Origin: Alloalcanivorax balearicus MACL04
GTDB lineage: Bacteria; Pseudomonadota; Gammaproteobacteria; Pseudomonadales; Alcanivoracaceae
Length of the DNA stretch: 64,000 nucleotides
Assembly (NCBI RefSeq): GCF_025532145.1
Contig: NZ_ARXS01000004.1
Location: forward strand, 124,001 to 188,000
Direction of reading: 5' to 3'
The position numbers and the translations under genes are program-made. The notes beneath the pieces were generated by a model. The model was not told where the DNA came from. It was given only the letters and a program-made list of their open reading frames with translations, and did not search any database. The stretch's first letter is position 1. Every line of letters starts with the position of its first letter. Shown in pieces: positions 39,569 to 48,385 of the stretch.

Positions 39569-40363
39569 ATGAATATTGATTTATCCGGTAAGACCGCGCT
39601 GGTCACCGCTTCCACTGGCGGTATTGGTTATGCCATTGCCGTGGGGTTGGCGGCCTCCGGCGCGGAGGTGATTCTCAATGGCCGCGGTGATGAGTCGGTG
39701 GCCCGGGCCAGGGACAGGCTGGCCGCGGACGTGCCGGGCGTGAATTCACGCGGTGTGGCCGCGGATCTCGCTAATCTTTCTGGTTGCAAGGCGCTGCTGG
39801 CGGAAATTCCGGCGGTGGATATTCTGGTCAACAATGTCGGCATCTATGGTCCAAGGGATTTTTACGATACTGACGACGACACCTGGGATGATTACTGGGA
39901 AACCAATGTCATGTCCGGTGTACGGCTTTCCCGGGCCTATCTGCCGGGAATGGTGGAGAAGAGCTGGGGCCGGGTGGTGTTCATTTCATCGGAGTCGGCC
40001 CGCAATATTCCCGCCGACATGATTCATTATGGCGTCTCCAAAACCGCGCAACTGGCCTTGTCGCGCGGCCTTGCCAAACATGTGGCCGGCAGCGGCGTCA
40101 CCGTTAATGCGGTCTTGCCCGGGCCCACGCTTTCGGATGGCTTCCGCGCCATGATGCAGGATGAGATGGAACGCACCGGCAAGTCGGTGGAAACGCTGGG
40201 CCGGGAATTTGTTATGGCGGAGCGTCCGAGCTCGGTGATCCAGCGCCCCGCCAGTGTCGAGGAAGTGGCGAACATGGTGGTCTATGTCTGCTCCACCCAG
40301 GCTTCCGCCACCAGTGGTGCCGCGCTGCGCGTGGATGGCGGCGTGGTGGACGACATCTGCTGA
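39569..40363 (+). CDS. Short-chain dehydrogenase/reductase
   Basis: 264 aa classical SDR. The Rossmann glycine motif is TASTGGIGYAIA (family TGxxxGIG), NNVG is at about residue 87, the catalytic Ser is in VFISSESA, and Tyr-x3-Lys is in HYGVSKTAQ. It ends with SGAALRVDGGVVDDI, a typical C-terminus. ATG 39569 follows GGCTGAG. Probably an NAD(P)-dependent alcohol or ketone oxidoreductase; the substrate is unknown. First gene of a short run with the aldo/keto reductase. Confidence 0.9.
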   Translation: MNIDLSGKTALVTASTGGIGYAIAVGLAASGAEVILNGRGDESVARARDRLAADVPGVNSRGVAADLANLSGCKALLAEIPAVDILVNNVGIYGPRDFYDTDDDTWDDYWETNVMSGVRLSRAYLPGMVEKSWGRVVFISSESARNIPADMIHYGVSKTAQLALSRGLAKHVAGSGVTVNAVLPGPTLSDGFRAMMQDEMERTGKSVETLGREFVMAERPSSVIQRPASVEEVANMVVYVCSTQASATSGAALRVDGGVVDDIC

Positions 40364-40412
40364 CCCGGTCTTCGATACGAAGCGGTCGATATAAGGATAA
40401 GGAGGTGTGCCG

Positions 40413-41327
40413 ATGCTGTCCCGACGTACTCTGTTGAAGGCCGGCGCGGCCTCCGCCGCCGGCCTGGCGCTGTCGCCGCTTTGGGCGGCCAGCGAAAAGG
40501 GCGCCGCCATGGCGATGCGGACCATTCCTTCCAGTGGTGAAGCGATTCCGGTTATTGGCATGGGATCGTCCGGCAGTTTCGAGGTGGGCACCTCCGATCA
40601 GGAACGCGATCCCCTGCGCGAAGTGCTTCGGCGTTTTTTCGCCGGTGGCGGGCGCTTGATTGATACCGCGCCCAGCTATGGTTCGGCGGAAACGGTGATC
40701 GGTGACCTGTTGAGCGAGCTGGGACTGCGGGAAAAAACGTTTCTGGCCACGAAAATTTCCAGCACTGGCAGAGAGGCCGGCAAGGCCCAGTTTGAAAACT
40801 CGCTGCGCCGCCTGAAAACCGACAAGGTGGAACTGCTGCAGGTGCACAACATGCAGGACTGGCAAACCCAGATGGCGCTGATCAACGACCTCAAGAAAGA
40901 AGGCAAGGTGCGTTACAGCGGCGTGACGCACTGGCTTGATAGTGGTCAGGATCAGTTGGCCGAGGTGGTGGAAGCCAGCAAGCCGGATTTCCTGCAGATC
41001 AACTATTCGGTGATTTCCACCAAGGCGGAAGAGCGACTGTTTCCGCTGGCCCGGGATTTGGGCGTGGCGGTGTTAATCAATCGGGCCTTTGATGATGGCC
41101 GCCTGTTCCGCCAGGTGGCGGATCGGCCGCTGCCGGAATGGGCGCCGGAAGCCGGGATCGATTCCTGGGCCCAAGCGTTCCTGAAGTTTTCCATCAGCCA
41201 TCCGGCGGTGACCGCGGTCATTCCCGCCACCGGGAAGCCCCATCGCCAGAGCGATAATCTGCAGGCGGGCTATGGGCCGATGTTGACCGAACAACAGCGC
41301 CGCGATTTGCGGGCCCTATTCTCCTGA
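40413..41327 (+). CDS. Aldo/keto reductase with Tat signal peptide
   Basis: 304 aa. The N-terminus SRRTLLKAGAASAAGLALS is a twin-arginine signal (RR then a hydrophobic core, cleavage near LWAAS). The AKR domain has LIDTAPSYGSAE with the catalytic Asp and Tyr, LATKISS with the Lys, and LLQVHNMQDW with the His. ATG 40413 is set by AAGGAGG 8 bases upstream. A folded, cofactor-bearing reductase exported by Tat is unusual but known in proteobacteria. It lies 49 bases after the SDR gene. Confidence 0.87.
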   Translation: MLSRRTLLKAGAASAAGLALSPLWAASEKGAAMAMRTIPSSGEAIPVIGMGSSGSFEVGTSDQERDPLREVLRRFFAGGGRLIDTAPSYGSAETVIGDLLSELGLREKTFLATKISSTGREAGKAQFENSLRRLKTDKVELLQVHNMQDWQTQMALINDLKKEGKVRYSGVTHWLDSGQDQLAEVVEASKPDFLQINYSVISTKAEERLFPLARDLGVAVLINRAFDDGRLFRQVADRPLPEWAPEAGIDSWAQAFLKFSISHPAVTAVIPATGKPHRQSDNLQAGYGPMLTEQQRRDLRALFS

Positions 41328-41329
41328 CC

Positions 41330-42637
41330 ATGGCGCCCACCCACCCGGTGTCGCGGCTGGTGGTCCGGCTGTTCAATGTTCGCCCTATTGAGGCCCCGGC
41401 CGTGGTGGCGGGGCTGTTGATGTTTTTCTGCCTGTTCACTGGCTATTTCATGCTGCGGCCGGTACGCGAAACCATGGGCGTGGCCGGCGGTGTGGACAAC
41501 TTGCAATGGCTGTTCACCGCCACCTTCGTGGCTACCCTGGTGGCGCTGCCGGCGTTCGGCTGGATCGCGTCGCGGGTATCCCGGCGTCATATTCTGCCCT
41601 GGGTGTACGGTTTCTTCGTTATCAATCTGCTTGGTTTCGCCGCTGCCATGGTCTGGCTGCCCGGAGAGGTCTGGGCCGGGCGGGTGTTCTATGTCTGGCT
41701 TTCGGTGTTCAACCTGTTGGCTATTTCTCTTGCCTGGAGTGTGCTGGCGGATGTGTTCGTCAGTGCTGAAGCCAAGCGCCTGTTCGCCTTGATTGCTGGT
41801 GGCGCCAGCCTGGGGGGACTGACCGGGCCGGTGCTGGGCACGGTGCTGGTGGGACCTGTTGGCCACGCCGGGTTGCTGGTGCTGGCGGCCGGACTGCTTG
41901 CCGCCAGCGCGGTCGCGGCGGGCTGGTTGCATCGCTGGCGGGACCGCCACCGGGAGCCGGATCGCGAGCGGGCCGGTGACGGGCACCGCGAACGCGCTTT
42001 GGGCGGCAATCCCCTGGCCGGTATCGGTGAGGTGTTCGGCTCTCCTTATCTGATCGCCATCGCGGTTTTCGTGCTGTTGCTGGCCAGTGTCAGCACCTTT
42101 CTCTATTTCGAGCAGGCCAGGCTGGTGGCCGAGACGTTCCCTGACCGCACCCGGCAAACCCAGGTGTTTGGGTTGATCGACACAGTGGTGCAGGCGCTGG
42201 CGATTCTGACCCAGGTGTTCCTGACCGGCCGCATTGCCCAGCGCCTTGGTGTGGGGGTTCTGCTCACGGCGGTGCCTTTGGTGATCACCGCGGGCTTTCT
42301 CTGGCTCGCTCTGGCGCCCACGTTCGCGGTCTTCGTTGTCGTCATGATTGCCCGGCGTGCCGGCGAGTACGCGCTGGTTCGTCCCGGCCGCGAGATGCTC
42401 TACACCGTGGTCCCCGCCGAACAGAAATACAAAGCCAAGAACGCCATCGACACGGTGGTCTACCGGGGTGGCGATGCGCTGAGTGGCTGGGTGAAAAGCG
42501 GGCTGGATCTGATGGCCTCCGTCCCCGCGCTGCCGATGGTGATCGGCGCGGGGATCGCTGTGGCCTGGGCCGGCGTGGGGGCCGGCCTGGGCAGGGCGCA
42601 GAAGCGAAAGGAAACCGGGGCGGACGGTGGGCGTTAG
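41330..42637 (+). CDS. MFS/ATP:ADP-antiporter-like membrane transporter
   Basis: 435 aa, about 12 membrane segments. FTGYFMLRPVRETMG near residue 40 and GREMLYTVVPAEQKYKAKNAIDTVVYRGGDALSGW near residue 355 are typical of the NTT/TlcA-like MFS proteins found in free-living bacteria. A hydrophilic loop rich in Arg, His and Asp (residues about 205-225) separates the two halves. It starts 2 bases after the aldo/keto reductase and overlaps the convergent lipoprotein gene by 4 bases. The transported compound is unknown. Confidence 0.85.
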   Translation: MAPTHPVSRLVVRLFNVRPIEAPAVVAGLLMFFCLFTGYFMLRPVRETMGVAGGVDNLQWLFTATFVATLVALPAFGWIASRVSRRHILPWVYGFFVINLLGFAAAMVWLPGEVWAGRVFYVWLSVFNLLAISLAWSVLADVFVSAEAKRLFALIAGGASLGGLTGPVLGTVLVGPVGHAGLLVLAAGLLAASAVAAGWLHRWRDRHREPDRERAGDGHRERALGGNPLAGIGEVFGSPYLIAIAVFVLLLASVSTFLYFEQARLVAETFPDRTRQTQVFGLIDTVVQALAILTQVFLTGRIAQRLGVGVLLTAVPLVITAGFLWLALAPTFAVFVVVMIARRAGEYALVRPGREMLYTVVPAEQKYKAKNAIDTVVYRGGDALSGWVKSGLDLMASVPALPMVIGAGIAVAWAGVGAGLGRAQKRKETGADGGR

Positions 42638-43740
42638 TCCAGATTCAAGTAGTAGGTTTGTCCCCAGGCTTCATCGACCTCACCCGGTTTGGCGGAAAAG
42701 CGCACCTGTCGATACGTAGCGGAAGACAATAACTTCGCCAGCGTCTCGCTGGGAACGCTGTAATTTCGGGAGGTCAGGTTCAATTGGCGTGCCCGCCGGT
42801 TTGGGCTCAATGCCGGTTCGGACAGCCCCTGGCGGAAGGCATCCATGGAAGGCCGCAGTCGTTGCATGGTGAAGCCTCTCAGCTCGCACTGCAGTATGCC
42901 GGCGACCGAGCTTTCGACACAGGCGTCGTCCACGAACCAGTTGTTGGGCGGTTTGGCGAAAACACCGTCGATCATCACTACCTCGCCCGCGCTCAGGTCA
43001 AAGGCGGCGAAGTCGCGATCCAATACCGTTGCCACGTCGACGGCGGGCTTGGCCACCTCCTTCACCGTGGTGTGATAGCCGGCTTCCCGCATCACCCGTT
43101 TGCGGGATTCCATTACGTTATGGGGGATGCAATGGCCGCCCATCGTAGGGGTGCAATAGGTCTTGAGGCGAGGGCGATCATTCCAGGAGATCTCGTCTTG
43201 CCACTCCTGGGTCCATTCATGGCCTTTGTAGGAGCCGCTGCTCAGATAGGTTACTCCGAGGCCTCGTGAAACGACCGGTTTGTCGGCCCGTTTCATGCCG
43301 TCGAGGTTGGCGTCCCTGGCCTGATAATTGACCACTTTGAGGCTGTAGCGGCCCGGCTCTTCCACTGAGACCAGATAATCCCGGCCGTCGACCCGGATCT
43401 GGGTGGCTCGCAGCCAGGTAAGAGAATAACTGCCGCCGGCCTGATTGGGGTTCTCCCAAAGCACATCCAGGCCGTCCTCGCCACGGAAGCCCTGGTGGTA
43501 GGCGTCCTTGGTGAAAATGGGAGAAATCACCACGGACTTGCCGGCGGCAAGAGCGGTTTCGAGCTGCCTTGCCAGATCGTCCATCCGTGCCTTTTCTTTT
43601 TCCGGATCGACCCCGGCCAGTTCGGGCGGGATGGGGAGCAGATCCGGCGCATTGTGGGACTTATAGGCGTTGTAGACGCCGCAGCCGGAGCTCAATGCCA
43701 TGCTCATCAGCAGCATCAATAGCAAACCGATTCTGATCAT
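42634..43740 (-). CDS. Uncharacterised lipoprotein
   Basis: 368 aa with a lipoprotein signal: a hydrophobic Leu/Met-rich stretch then LSSGC (acylated Cys20). The mature part has no domain I recognise. It contains six or more further cysteines (YCTPTMGGHC, DACVESSVAGILQC), so disulfides are likely in the periplasm. No neighbour gives a clue: it is convergent with the transporter and lies upstream of the ssrA terminator. Confidence 0.8.
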   Translation of the reverse strand: MIRIGLLLMLLMSMALSSGCGVYNAYKSHNAPDLLPIPPELAGVDPEKEKARMDDLARQLETALAAGKSVVISPIFTKDAYHQGFRGEDGLDVLWENPNQAGGSYSLTWLRATQIRVDGRDYLVSVEEPGRYSLKVVNYQARDANLDGMKRADKPVVSRGLGVTYLSSGSYKGHEWTQEWQDEISWNDRPRLKTYCTPTMGGHCIPHNVMESRKRVMREAGYHTTVKEVAKPAVDVATVLDRDFAAFDLSAGEVVMIDGVFAKPPNNWFVDDACVESSVAGILQCELRGFTMQRLRPSMDAFRQGLSEPALSPNRRARQLNLTSRNYSVPSETLAKLLSSATYRQVRFSAKPGEVDEAWGQTYYLNLD

Positions 43741-43936
43741 GATGTTATTCCTGTCCCTTTCCCGGGGTGTCTCCGAGGCTGCTGGTTCGGTGAGAACGGT
43801 AACCGGAGCGCCACGGATCTGGCGGTGCGCGTCTGATGGATCAAGAGAATATCGCGACCCATGGGCCGCTCCTACCCTACGGTGGTTGGGTCTGTCGGGG
43901 GGGGGGGCGTCCTCACCGGATCAACGGCCAGAACGA
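43741..43936. other. Intergenic region with G11 homopolymer
   Basis: Promoter side of the lipoprotein gene. No gene is visible. A run of eleven G occurs at 43897-43907; it may be a sequencing or slippage site. Confidence 0.5.
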
Positions 43937-43968
43937 AAAAGGGGCGCCCCGAATGGAGCGCCCCTTTT
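43937..43968 (-). terminator. Terminator of ssrA (bidirectional form)
   Basis: Stem AAAAGGGGCGC / GCGCCCCTTTT with a 10-base loop, 35 bases past the tmRNA 3' end. The A and T flanks allow function on both strands. Confidence 0.85.
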
Positions 43969-44002
43969 CTTTTATCGGTCTTTCATCGGTGGAGCTTTAA
44001 AT

Positions 44003-44360
44003 TGGTGGAGCCGGCGGGAATCGAACCCGCGTCCGTCAGCAATCCGCCTGCAGATCTACATGCTTAGCCGTGTCTATTGATTTAGGCCCTTTCAGCCCGA
44101 CGGGCAGGACGAAAGAGCCGAGCCCCTTTAAGTTTTAACAGCGCGGCCCGGGGCGGACTTTGCTGCGAGCCTGTGTAGCGATGCCGGTCGCGCTTCCCCA
44201 CAGGCTGGGTCGCTTGACCGTAGGCAGGCCTTAGGCCGCCAGTGCGTAAGTATCGTCGTTTGCGATTACTTTAAAGATGCCACAAATGTTTTACGAGACT
44301 CGTGACCTTCTCGGCATGCACCACAGAGTTCAATACCGGCGTCGAAACCTTGTCGGCCCC
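44003..44360 (-). ncRNA. ssrA: Transfer-messenger RNA (tmRNA)
   Basis: 358 bases, one-piece form. The 5' end GGGGCCGACAAGG pairs with the 3' end GGCTCCACCA (acceptor stem with encoded CCA). The T-arm sequence GGTTCGATTCCCGCC is next to the 3' end. The tag reading frame encodes ANDDTYALAA followed by TAA (44232-44264 region). It rescues stalled ribosomes with SmpB, encoded 0.7 kb away. ORF-like stretches over this segment are not genes. Confidence 0.97.
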
Positions 44361-44370
44361 AGGGTGGCGT

Positions 44371-44399
44371 AGTGTACGAGATGGGGGCAAAGAAGTCGA
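44371..44399 (-). promoter_or_regulatory. Sigma-70 promoter of ssrA
   Basis: Minus strand TCGACT, 17-base spacer, TACACT, 10 bases before the first base of the mature tmRNA. Confidence 0.55.
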
Positions 44400-44660
44400 A
44401 AACAAGTGGCGGGAAGGCGTGTTACAGAGCTTTACATAAATTGTCGAACAATCGTACATATTGTCATGGTTGTGTCGTCGGACGGGCGCATTATGGGCTC
44501 GTCGCACGGGGTGCGGCTGGGTGTGCCGACGGGCCAGGCGCCAAAAGCGAAGGGCTGCGGGGACACCCATGTGATCCACACGATGACTTACAGCGAGCCC
44601 CCAATCAGACTGAGAAAGTGGCCGTTGATCAAGGCATCGTCGTTCATTGAGGAGAAAACG

Positions 44661-44954
44661 ATGAAGACGATCTTTCGGTCAGCTAGAGCAGCTAAAGAGG
44701 GTGCCACCTATTTGCTGGCTCCAGTAATCGCGCGGCCCTTGCTGGCCCGCAGCCTGCAGTTGCTGCTGGTGCTCTGTGCCTATGGCGCGGGTGTGCTGCT
44801 GGTGGAACGGGTTTCCGGAGACGCCCGGGTGCCGGTGATTCTGTTCGCGGTGTACTTCCTGCCGGCGGTGCTGCGTTCCTGGTTGCTGTTCTACTGGTGT
44901 GTCCGTGACGAGGTAAAGGCGCTGGTGGCTAACCATCGCCACACTGCCTCCTGA
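44661..44954 (+). CDS. Small hypothetical membrane protein
   Basis: 97 aa with two hydrophobic segments (about residues 29-50 and 57-78) separated by a short charged loop, so a helical hairpin in the inner membrane. The ATG at 44661 has GAGGAG 6 bases upstream; longer frames start inside the ssrA promoter region. No family recognised. It lies between ssrA and smpB, convergent with smpB. Confidence 0.7.
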   Translation: MKTIFRSARAAKEGATYLLAPVIARPLLARSLQLLLVLCAYGAGVLLVERVSGDARVPVILFAVYFLPAVLRSWLLFYWCVRDEVKALVANHRHTAS

Positions 44955-45017
44955 CCGTTCCGCACTGCCTGATCAACGCGCCTCAGCGTCGCGACTATCG
45001 ATGTACGATGATAGGCG

Positions 45018-45494
45018 CTAGTTGCGGCGCAAGAGGCGTTGTTTCTGGCGGTTCCAGTCGCGTTCCCGCTCGGTGGCGCGCTTGTCGAACTTCTGCTTCC
45101 CTTTGGCCAGGGCGATGTCCAGCTTGGCCAGCCCGCGCTTCCAGTACAGACTCACCGGAACGCAGGTGTAGCCGTCCTTTTGCACACCACTGAAGATGCG
45201 GGCCAGCTCGCGTCGGTGCAGGAGCAGCTTGCGGTTGCGCAGCGGGTCCGGGGTGATGTGGGTGCTGGCGGTGGGGAGTGGTTCGATGCGGGCGCCGAAC
45301 AGGTAGGCTTCCCCGTCACGGAGCAGGATGTAGGCCTCCGACAGGTTGGCTTTCCCTTCACGCAGGGATTTCACTTCCCACCCTTCCAGCGCCAGTCCGG
45401 CCTCGAAGTGTTCTTCCAGGTGATAGTCGAAGCGCGCCTTGCGGTTCTGCGCCACGGTGCTGGATGGTGTTTTCGCTTTTTTCGCTTTGCCCAT
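45018..45494 (-). CDS. smpB: SsrA-binding protein SmpB
   Basis: 158 aa. It binds tmRNA and delivers it to stalled ribosomes. Family motifs are [35 protein letters not shown], the HRRELARI segment and the basic tail ([24 protein letters not shown]) that mimics the codon-anticodon helix in the decoding centre. The start at 45494 matches homologues. A TATAAT lies only 10 bases upstream, which raises the possibility of a leaderless or nearly leaderless transcript. Confidence 0.97.
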   Translation of the reverse strand: MGKAKKAKTPSSTVAQNRKARFDYHLEEHFEAGLALEGWEVKSLREGKANLSEAYILLRDGEAYLFGARIEPLPTASTHITPDPLRNRKLLLHRRELARIFSGVQKDGYTCVPVSLYWKRGLAKLDIALAKGKQKFDKRATERERDWNRQKQRLLRRN

Positions 45495-45503
45495 GGGGGC
45501 GCG

Positions 45504-45509
45504 ATTATA
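45504..45509 (-). promoter_or_regulatory. -10 element of smpB
   Basis: A perfect TATAAT on the minus strand with 9 bases between it and the ATG, and no clear Shine-Dalgarno. The -35 region is poor. Confidence 0.45.
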
Positions 45510-45634
45510 GAGACAGCCCGGTGCTTTAGCGAGCGTCATTGGCAGGCCGGCATGGACGGCCGGCGGTTTTGCGGCTTGAGCGCCTGTCGCAAAATCAACA
45601 CAATGATCGCATTTCACCAAGGGGTAAGGTTTGC

Positions 45635-47035
45635 ATGAAGCAAGGTGACAAGCCGGTCCACGGCATGTGGACCAGCCGGTGGGCGTTTATTCTCGCGGCC
45701 ACCGGATCCGCCGTTGGGCTCGGTAACATCTGGAAATTCCCGTATTTCGCCGGGGAGTATGGCGGTGGCGCCTTCGTGCTGGTCTACCTGCTGTGTATCG
45801 CTCTGGTTGGCGTGCCGATCATGGTGGCGGAGGTGATGCTCGGCCGCAAAGGTGGCATGAGTCCGGTGCATACGATGATAAAGCTGGCGGCGGAGAGCAA
45901 GGTGAGCCGCCGCTGGGCCGGGATCGGTTACATGGGGGCTCTGGCCGGGTTCCTGATTTTGTCGTTCTATTCGGTGATTGCCGGCTGGACGCTCTATTAC
46001 ATCTGGGACATGGCCCAGGGCGGGTTCCAGGGCATTTCCGCCGCCGGCTCTCTGGCCCACTTCGAGGGAATGCAGGCCAACGCCTGGTTGATGCTGGGCT
46101 GCCATACCGCCTTTATGATCCTGACCATGTGGGTGGTGGCTCGTGGCGTCAGCAGGGGATTGGAAAAAGCGGTGCAGGTGCTGATGCCGCTGCTGTTCGT
46201 GCTGCTGATCGGCCTGGTGGTTTACGCCAGCACCACGCCGGGGTTCGCCCAAGGCGTGAATTTCATGTTCCACACCGATTTCTCAAAGCTGTCCGGCAAG
46301 GCGGTAATGGCCGCTCTGGGGCAGGCGTTTTTCACCCTGAGTCTGGGGATGGGCGCGATCATGGTGTACGGCGCCTATATGCCTCGTGAGGTCAAGGATC
46401 GCCGTACCGGTCAGACCCGGCGAGTGTCGATCGTCTCCACCGTGGGGATCATCGCGTTACTGGACACGCTGGTGGCCCTGGGGGCCGGTCTGGTGATTTT
46501 TCCGGTGGTGTTCAGCAATGGCCTGGAGCCTTCCCAGGGGCCGGGGCTGCTGTTCGTGACCCTGCCGTTGGCGTTCGGCCAGATGCCCGCCGGCGTCATT
46601 GTCGGGACGGTGTTCTTCGTGCTGGTGATGTGCTCGGCGTTGAGCTCCTCGATTTCCCTGGGTGAGCCGATGGTGGCCTGGCTGGTGGAACGGGGGCTGG
46701 GACGGCCACTGGCGGCCCTGGTCGTGGGGTTGACGGCCTGGGTGATCGGTATTGGCACGGTGCTGTCCTTCAATTACTGGAAGGACGTGACCTTCCTGGT
46801 GGGCACCTTCTTCCAGAACATCGATTTCCTCGCTTCCAGCCTGATGTTGCCCCTGGGTGGCATGTTGATTGCCATTTTCGCCGGCTGGGTCATGAAGGAA
46901 ACACAGGCCCGCAAGGAGTTGGCGATGAAAAGCTTCGGCTTGTACATGATATGGCGGGCGGTGGTGCGTATCGTGGCGCCACTGGCGGTGGCGGCGGTGT
47001 TCCTCAATGCCCTGATCGGCGCCCTGGGAGGTTAG
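45635..47035 (+). CDS. Sodium-dependent transporter (SNF/NSS family)
   Basis: 466 aa, about 11 membrane segments. The Na+ and substrate region at the N-terminus is intact ([33 protein letters not shown]), a LeuT-like hallmark; TM6-like [14 protein letters not shown] and TM8-like [13 protein letters not shown] follow. It probably imports an amino acid or related amine with Na+. ATG 45635 follows AAGG. It precedes the rnfH-like gene by 4 bases. Confidence 0.9.
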   Translation: MKQGDKPVHGMWTSRWAFILAATGSAVGLGNIWKFPYFAGEYGGGAFVLVYLLCIALVGVPIMVAEVMLGRKGGMSPVHTMIKLAAESKVSRRWAGIGYMGALAGFLILSFYSVIAGWTLYYIWDMAQGGFQGISAAGSLAHFEGMQANAWLMLGCHTAFMILTMWVVARGVSRGLEKAVQVLMPLLFVLLIGLVVYASTTPGFAQGVNFMFHTDFSKLSGKAVMAALGQAFFTLSLGMGAIMVYGAYMPREVKDRRTGQTRRVSIVSTVGIIALLDTLVALGAGLVIFPVVFSNGLEPSQGPGLLFVTLPLAFGQMPAGVIVGTVFFVLVMCSALSSSISLGEPMVAWLVERGLGRPLAALVVGLTAWVIGIGTVLSFNYWKDVTFLVGTFFQNIDFLASSLMLPLGGMLIAIFAGWVMKETQARKELAMKSFGLYMIWRAVVRIVAPLAVAAVFLNALIGALGG

Positions 47036-47039
47036 GCCC

Positions 47040-47336
47040 ATGGCCGGGACTATTCGCGTCGAGGTGGTTTATGCCTTGCCGGAGAAGCAGAAACTGATTG
47101 CGGTGGAGGTGCCGGAGGGCGTTTCCATGCTGGAGGCCGTGATCGCTTCGGGGATCGCCGACCATTTCGAAGGGCTGGACCCGGCCAGGGTCAGCATGGG
47201 GGTGTTTGGCAAGGTCGAGCCGAATCCGGCGGGGCGGAAGCTGGCGGAAGGGGAACGGGTGGAAATCTACCGGCCACTCAAGGCGGATCCGAAATCAGCA
47301 CGCCGGGCCAGGGCCCGGCGTGCCAGCCAAGACTGA
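47040..47336 (+). CDS. rnfH: RnfH family protein (UPF0125)
   Basis: 98 aa ubiquitin-like (beta-grasp) protein. Family pattern: IRVEVVYALPEKQ, TMLEAVIASGI-type helix, VGVFGKVEP and RVEIYRPLKADPKxARRxRA at the end. Often encoded near smpB, bamE and the ratA toxin gene in gammaproteobacteria; the ratA partner is not present here. Function unknown despite the name. GGAGG lies upstream of ATG 47040. Confidence 0.9.
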   Translation: MAGTIRVEVVYALPEKQKLIAVEVPEGVSMLEAVIASGIADHFEGLDPARVSMGVFGKVEPNPAGRKLAEGERVEIYRPLKADPKSARRARARRASQD

Positions 47337-47343
47337 GATTGGA

Positions 47344-47769
47344 TCAGTTGGCGGCTTCCTGGCGCCGGTCCTCGGCGCGCCGCAGCAGCTCCTGATCCTG
47401 GTAACCGGAGGTGCGCTCGCGCAGATCACTGGTGGCCTGGCCGTCGTAATGACTGTAGTGCCCCTGGTCGAAATGCACCACGATCTGTTGTTCCACCATC
47501 TCCCCGTTACCGGGTTGGTACTGCAGCAGGTAGTACCAGGTGTTGGGGGTGAACGGGTCGGTCAGCGTGGGCGGACCGAGCACGAAGCGAACCTGCTCGG
47601 GAGTCATGCCCGGTTGCAGGCCGGACAGCATATCCTCGGTGACCACATTCCCCTGGGGAATGTCGATGCGGTACACCCCCGGAAAGCGCAGGGAGCTGCA
47701 ACCGGCCAGCAGGGTGGTCAATATGGCAAAAAGGGCGATGATCCTTGGCATGGGTTTTCGACTTGGCAT
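47344..47769 (-). CDS. bamE: Outer membrane assembly lipoprotein BamE (SmpA/OmlA)
   Basis: 141 aa. Lipobox LLAGC near residue 23, then the BamE fold with YRIDIPQGN, MLSGLQPGMTPEQVRFVLGPP and DPFTPNTWYYLLQY. It is part of the BAM complex that inserts outer membrane proteins. ATG 47769 is used; ATG 47751 would also give a complete signal. Divergent from fur with about 90 bases between, the usual gammaproteobacterial arrangement. Confidence 0.95.
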   Translation of the reverse strand: MPSRKPMPRIIALFAILTTLLAGCSSLRFPGVYRIDIPQGNVVTEDMLSGLQPGMTPEQVRFVLGPPTLTDPFTPNTWYYLLQYQPGNGEMVEQQIVVHFDQGHYSHYDGQATSDLRERTSGYQDQELLRRAEDRRQEAAN

Positions 47770-47860
47770 AATGTTCGGGCGATAATACAGACTTGAACGG
47801 GGGGAACAAGGTTCCCTGAAAGTCAGGCGATCCCCAAAAGGCGGCTACGGAGCAAGTACA

Positions 47861-48265
47861 TTGGATAATCAGGATCTTAGAAAAGCTGGGCTCAAGGTGA
47901 CCTTGCCGAGGGTGAAAATCCTTCAGCAACTGGAATCCTCCGATTCCCGGCATCTCAGCGCGGAAGACATCTACAAGGCGCTGATGGAGGCCGGCGAGGA
48001 TGTGGGGCTGGCCACCGTCTATCGGGTGCTCACTCAATTCGAGCAGGCGGGCATCGTATTGCGCCACAACTTCGAAGGTGGTTCCGCTGTATTCGAGCTG
48101 GCCGATGAGGGCCACCACGATCATATGGTCTGCACCGAGACCGGTGAAGTGATTGAGTTCGTCGATGAGGAAATCGAGAAGCGTCAGAAGATGATCGCCG
48201 ACAAGCACGGCTACGACATCGTCGACCACGCCCTGGTGTTGTACGTTAAGCCGAAACGCAAGTAA
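47861..48265 (+). CDS. fur: Ferric uptake regulator Fur
   Basis: 134 aa. wHTH domain (LRKAGLKVTLPRVKILQQLE, LSAEDIYKALMEAGEDVGLATVYRVLTQFE) and dimerisation/metal domain with HHDHMVC and the C-terminal KHGYDIVDHALVLYVKPK. Only one Cys of the frequent CxxC is present, as in Pseudomonas Fur. The start is TTG at 47861 (GGAG 8 bases upstream), since no ATG gives the conserved N-terminus. It represses iron uptake genes when Fe2+ is replete. Confidence 0.96.
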   Translation: MDNQDLRKAGLKVTLPRVKILQQLESSDSRHLSAEDIYKALMEAGEDVGLATVYRVLTQFEQAGIVLRHNFEGGSAVFELADEGHHDHMVCTETGEVIEFVDEEIEKRQKMIADKHGYDIVDHALVLYVKPKRK

Positions 48266-48385
48266 CCGACCGGCCCAGGCCCGGTTCACCGCCAGCCAGC
48301 CCAACGCCGCATAGCGGCGTCACGCCCGCAAGCCCCGCTCCCCGACCCAATCCCCGTGCCCCAGGGCCCGGGCGGTGGGGTTTTG

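Noticed and set aside
43700-44080. Small open frames across the ssrA terminator and 3' end
   Set aside because: They overlap the tmRNA and its terminator and have no protein-like features.
44003-44360. Genomic island integrated at ssrA
   Set aside because: The gene is a frequent integration target, but no integrase and no repeated tmRNA 3' end was seen on either side.
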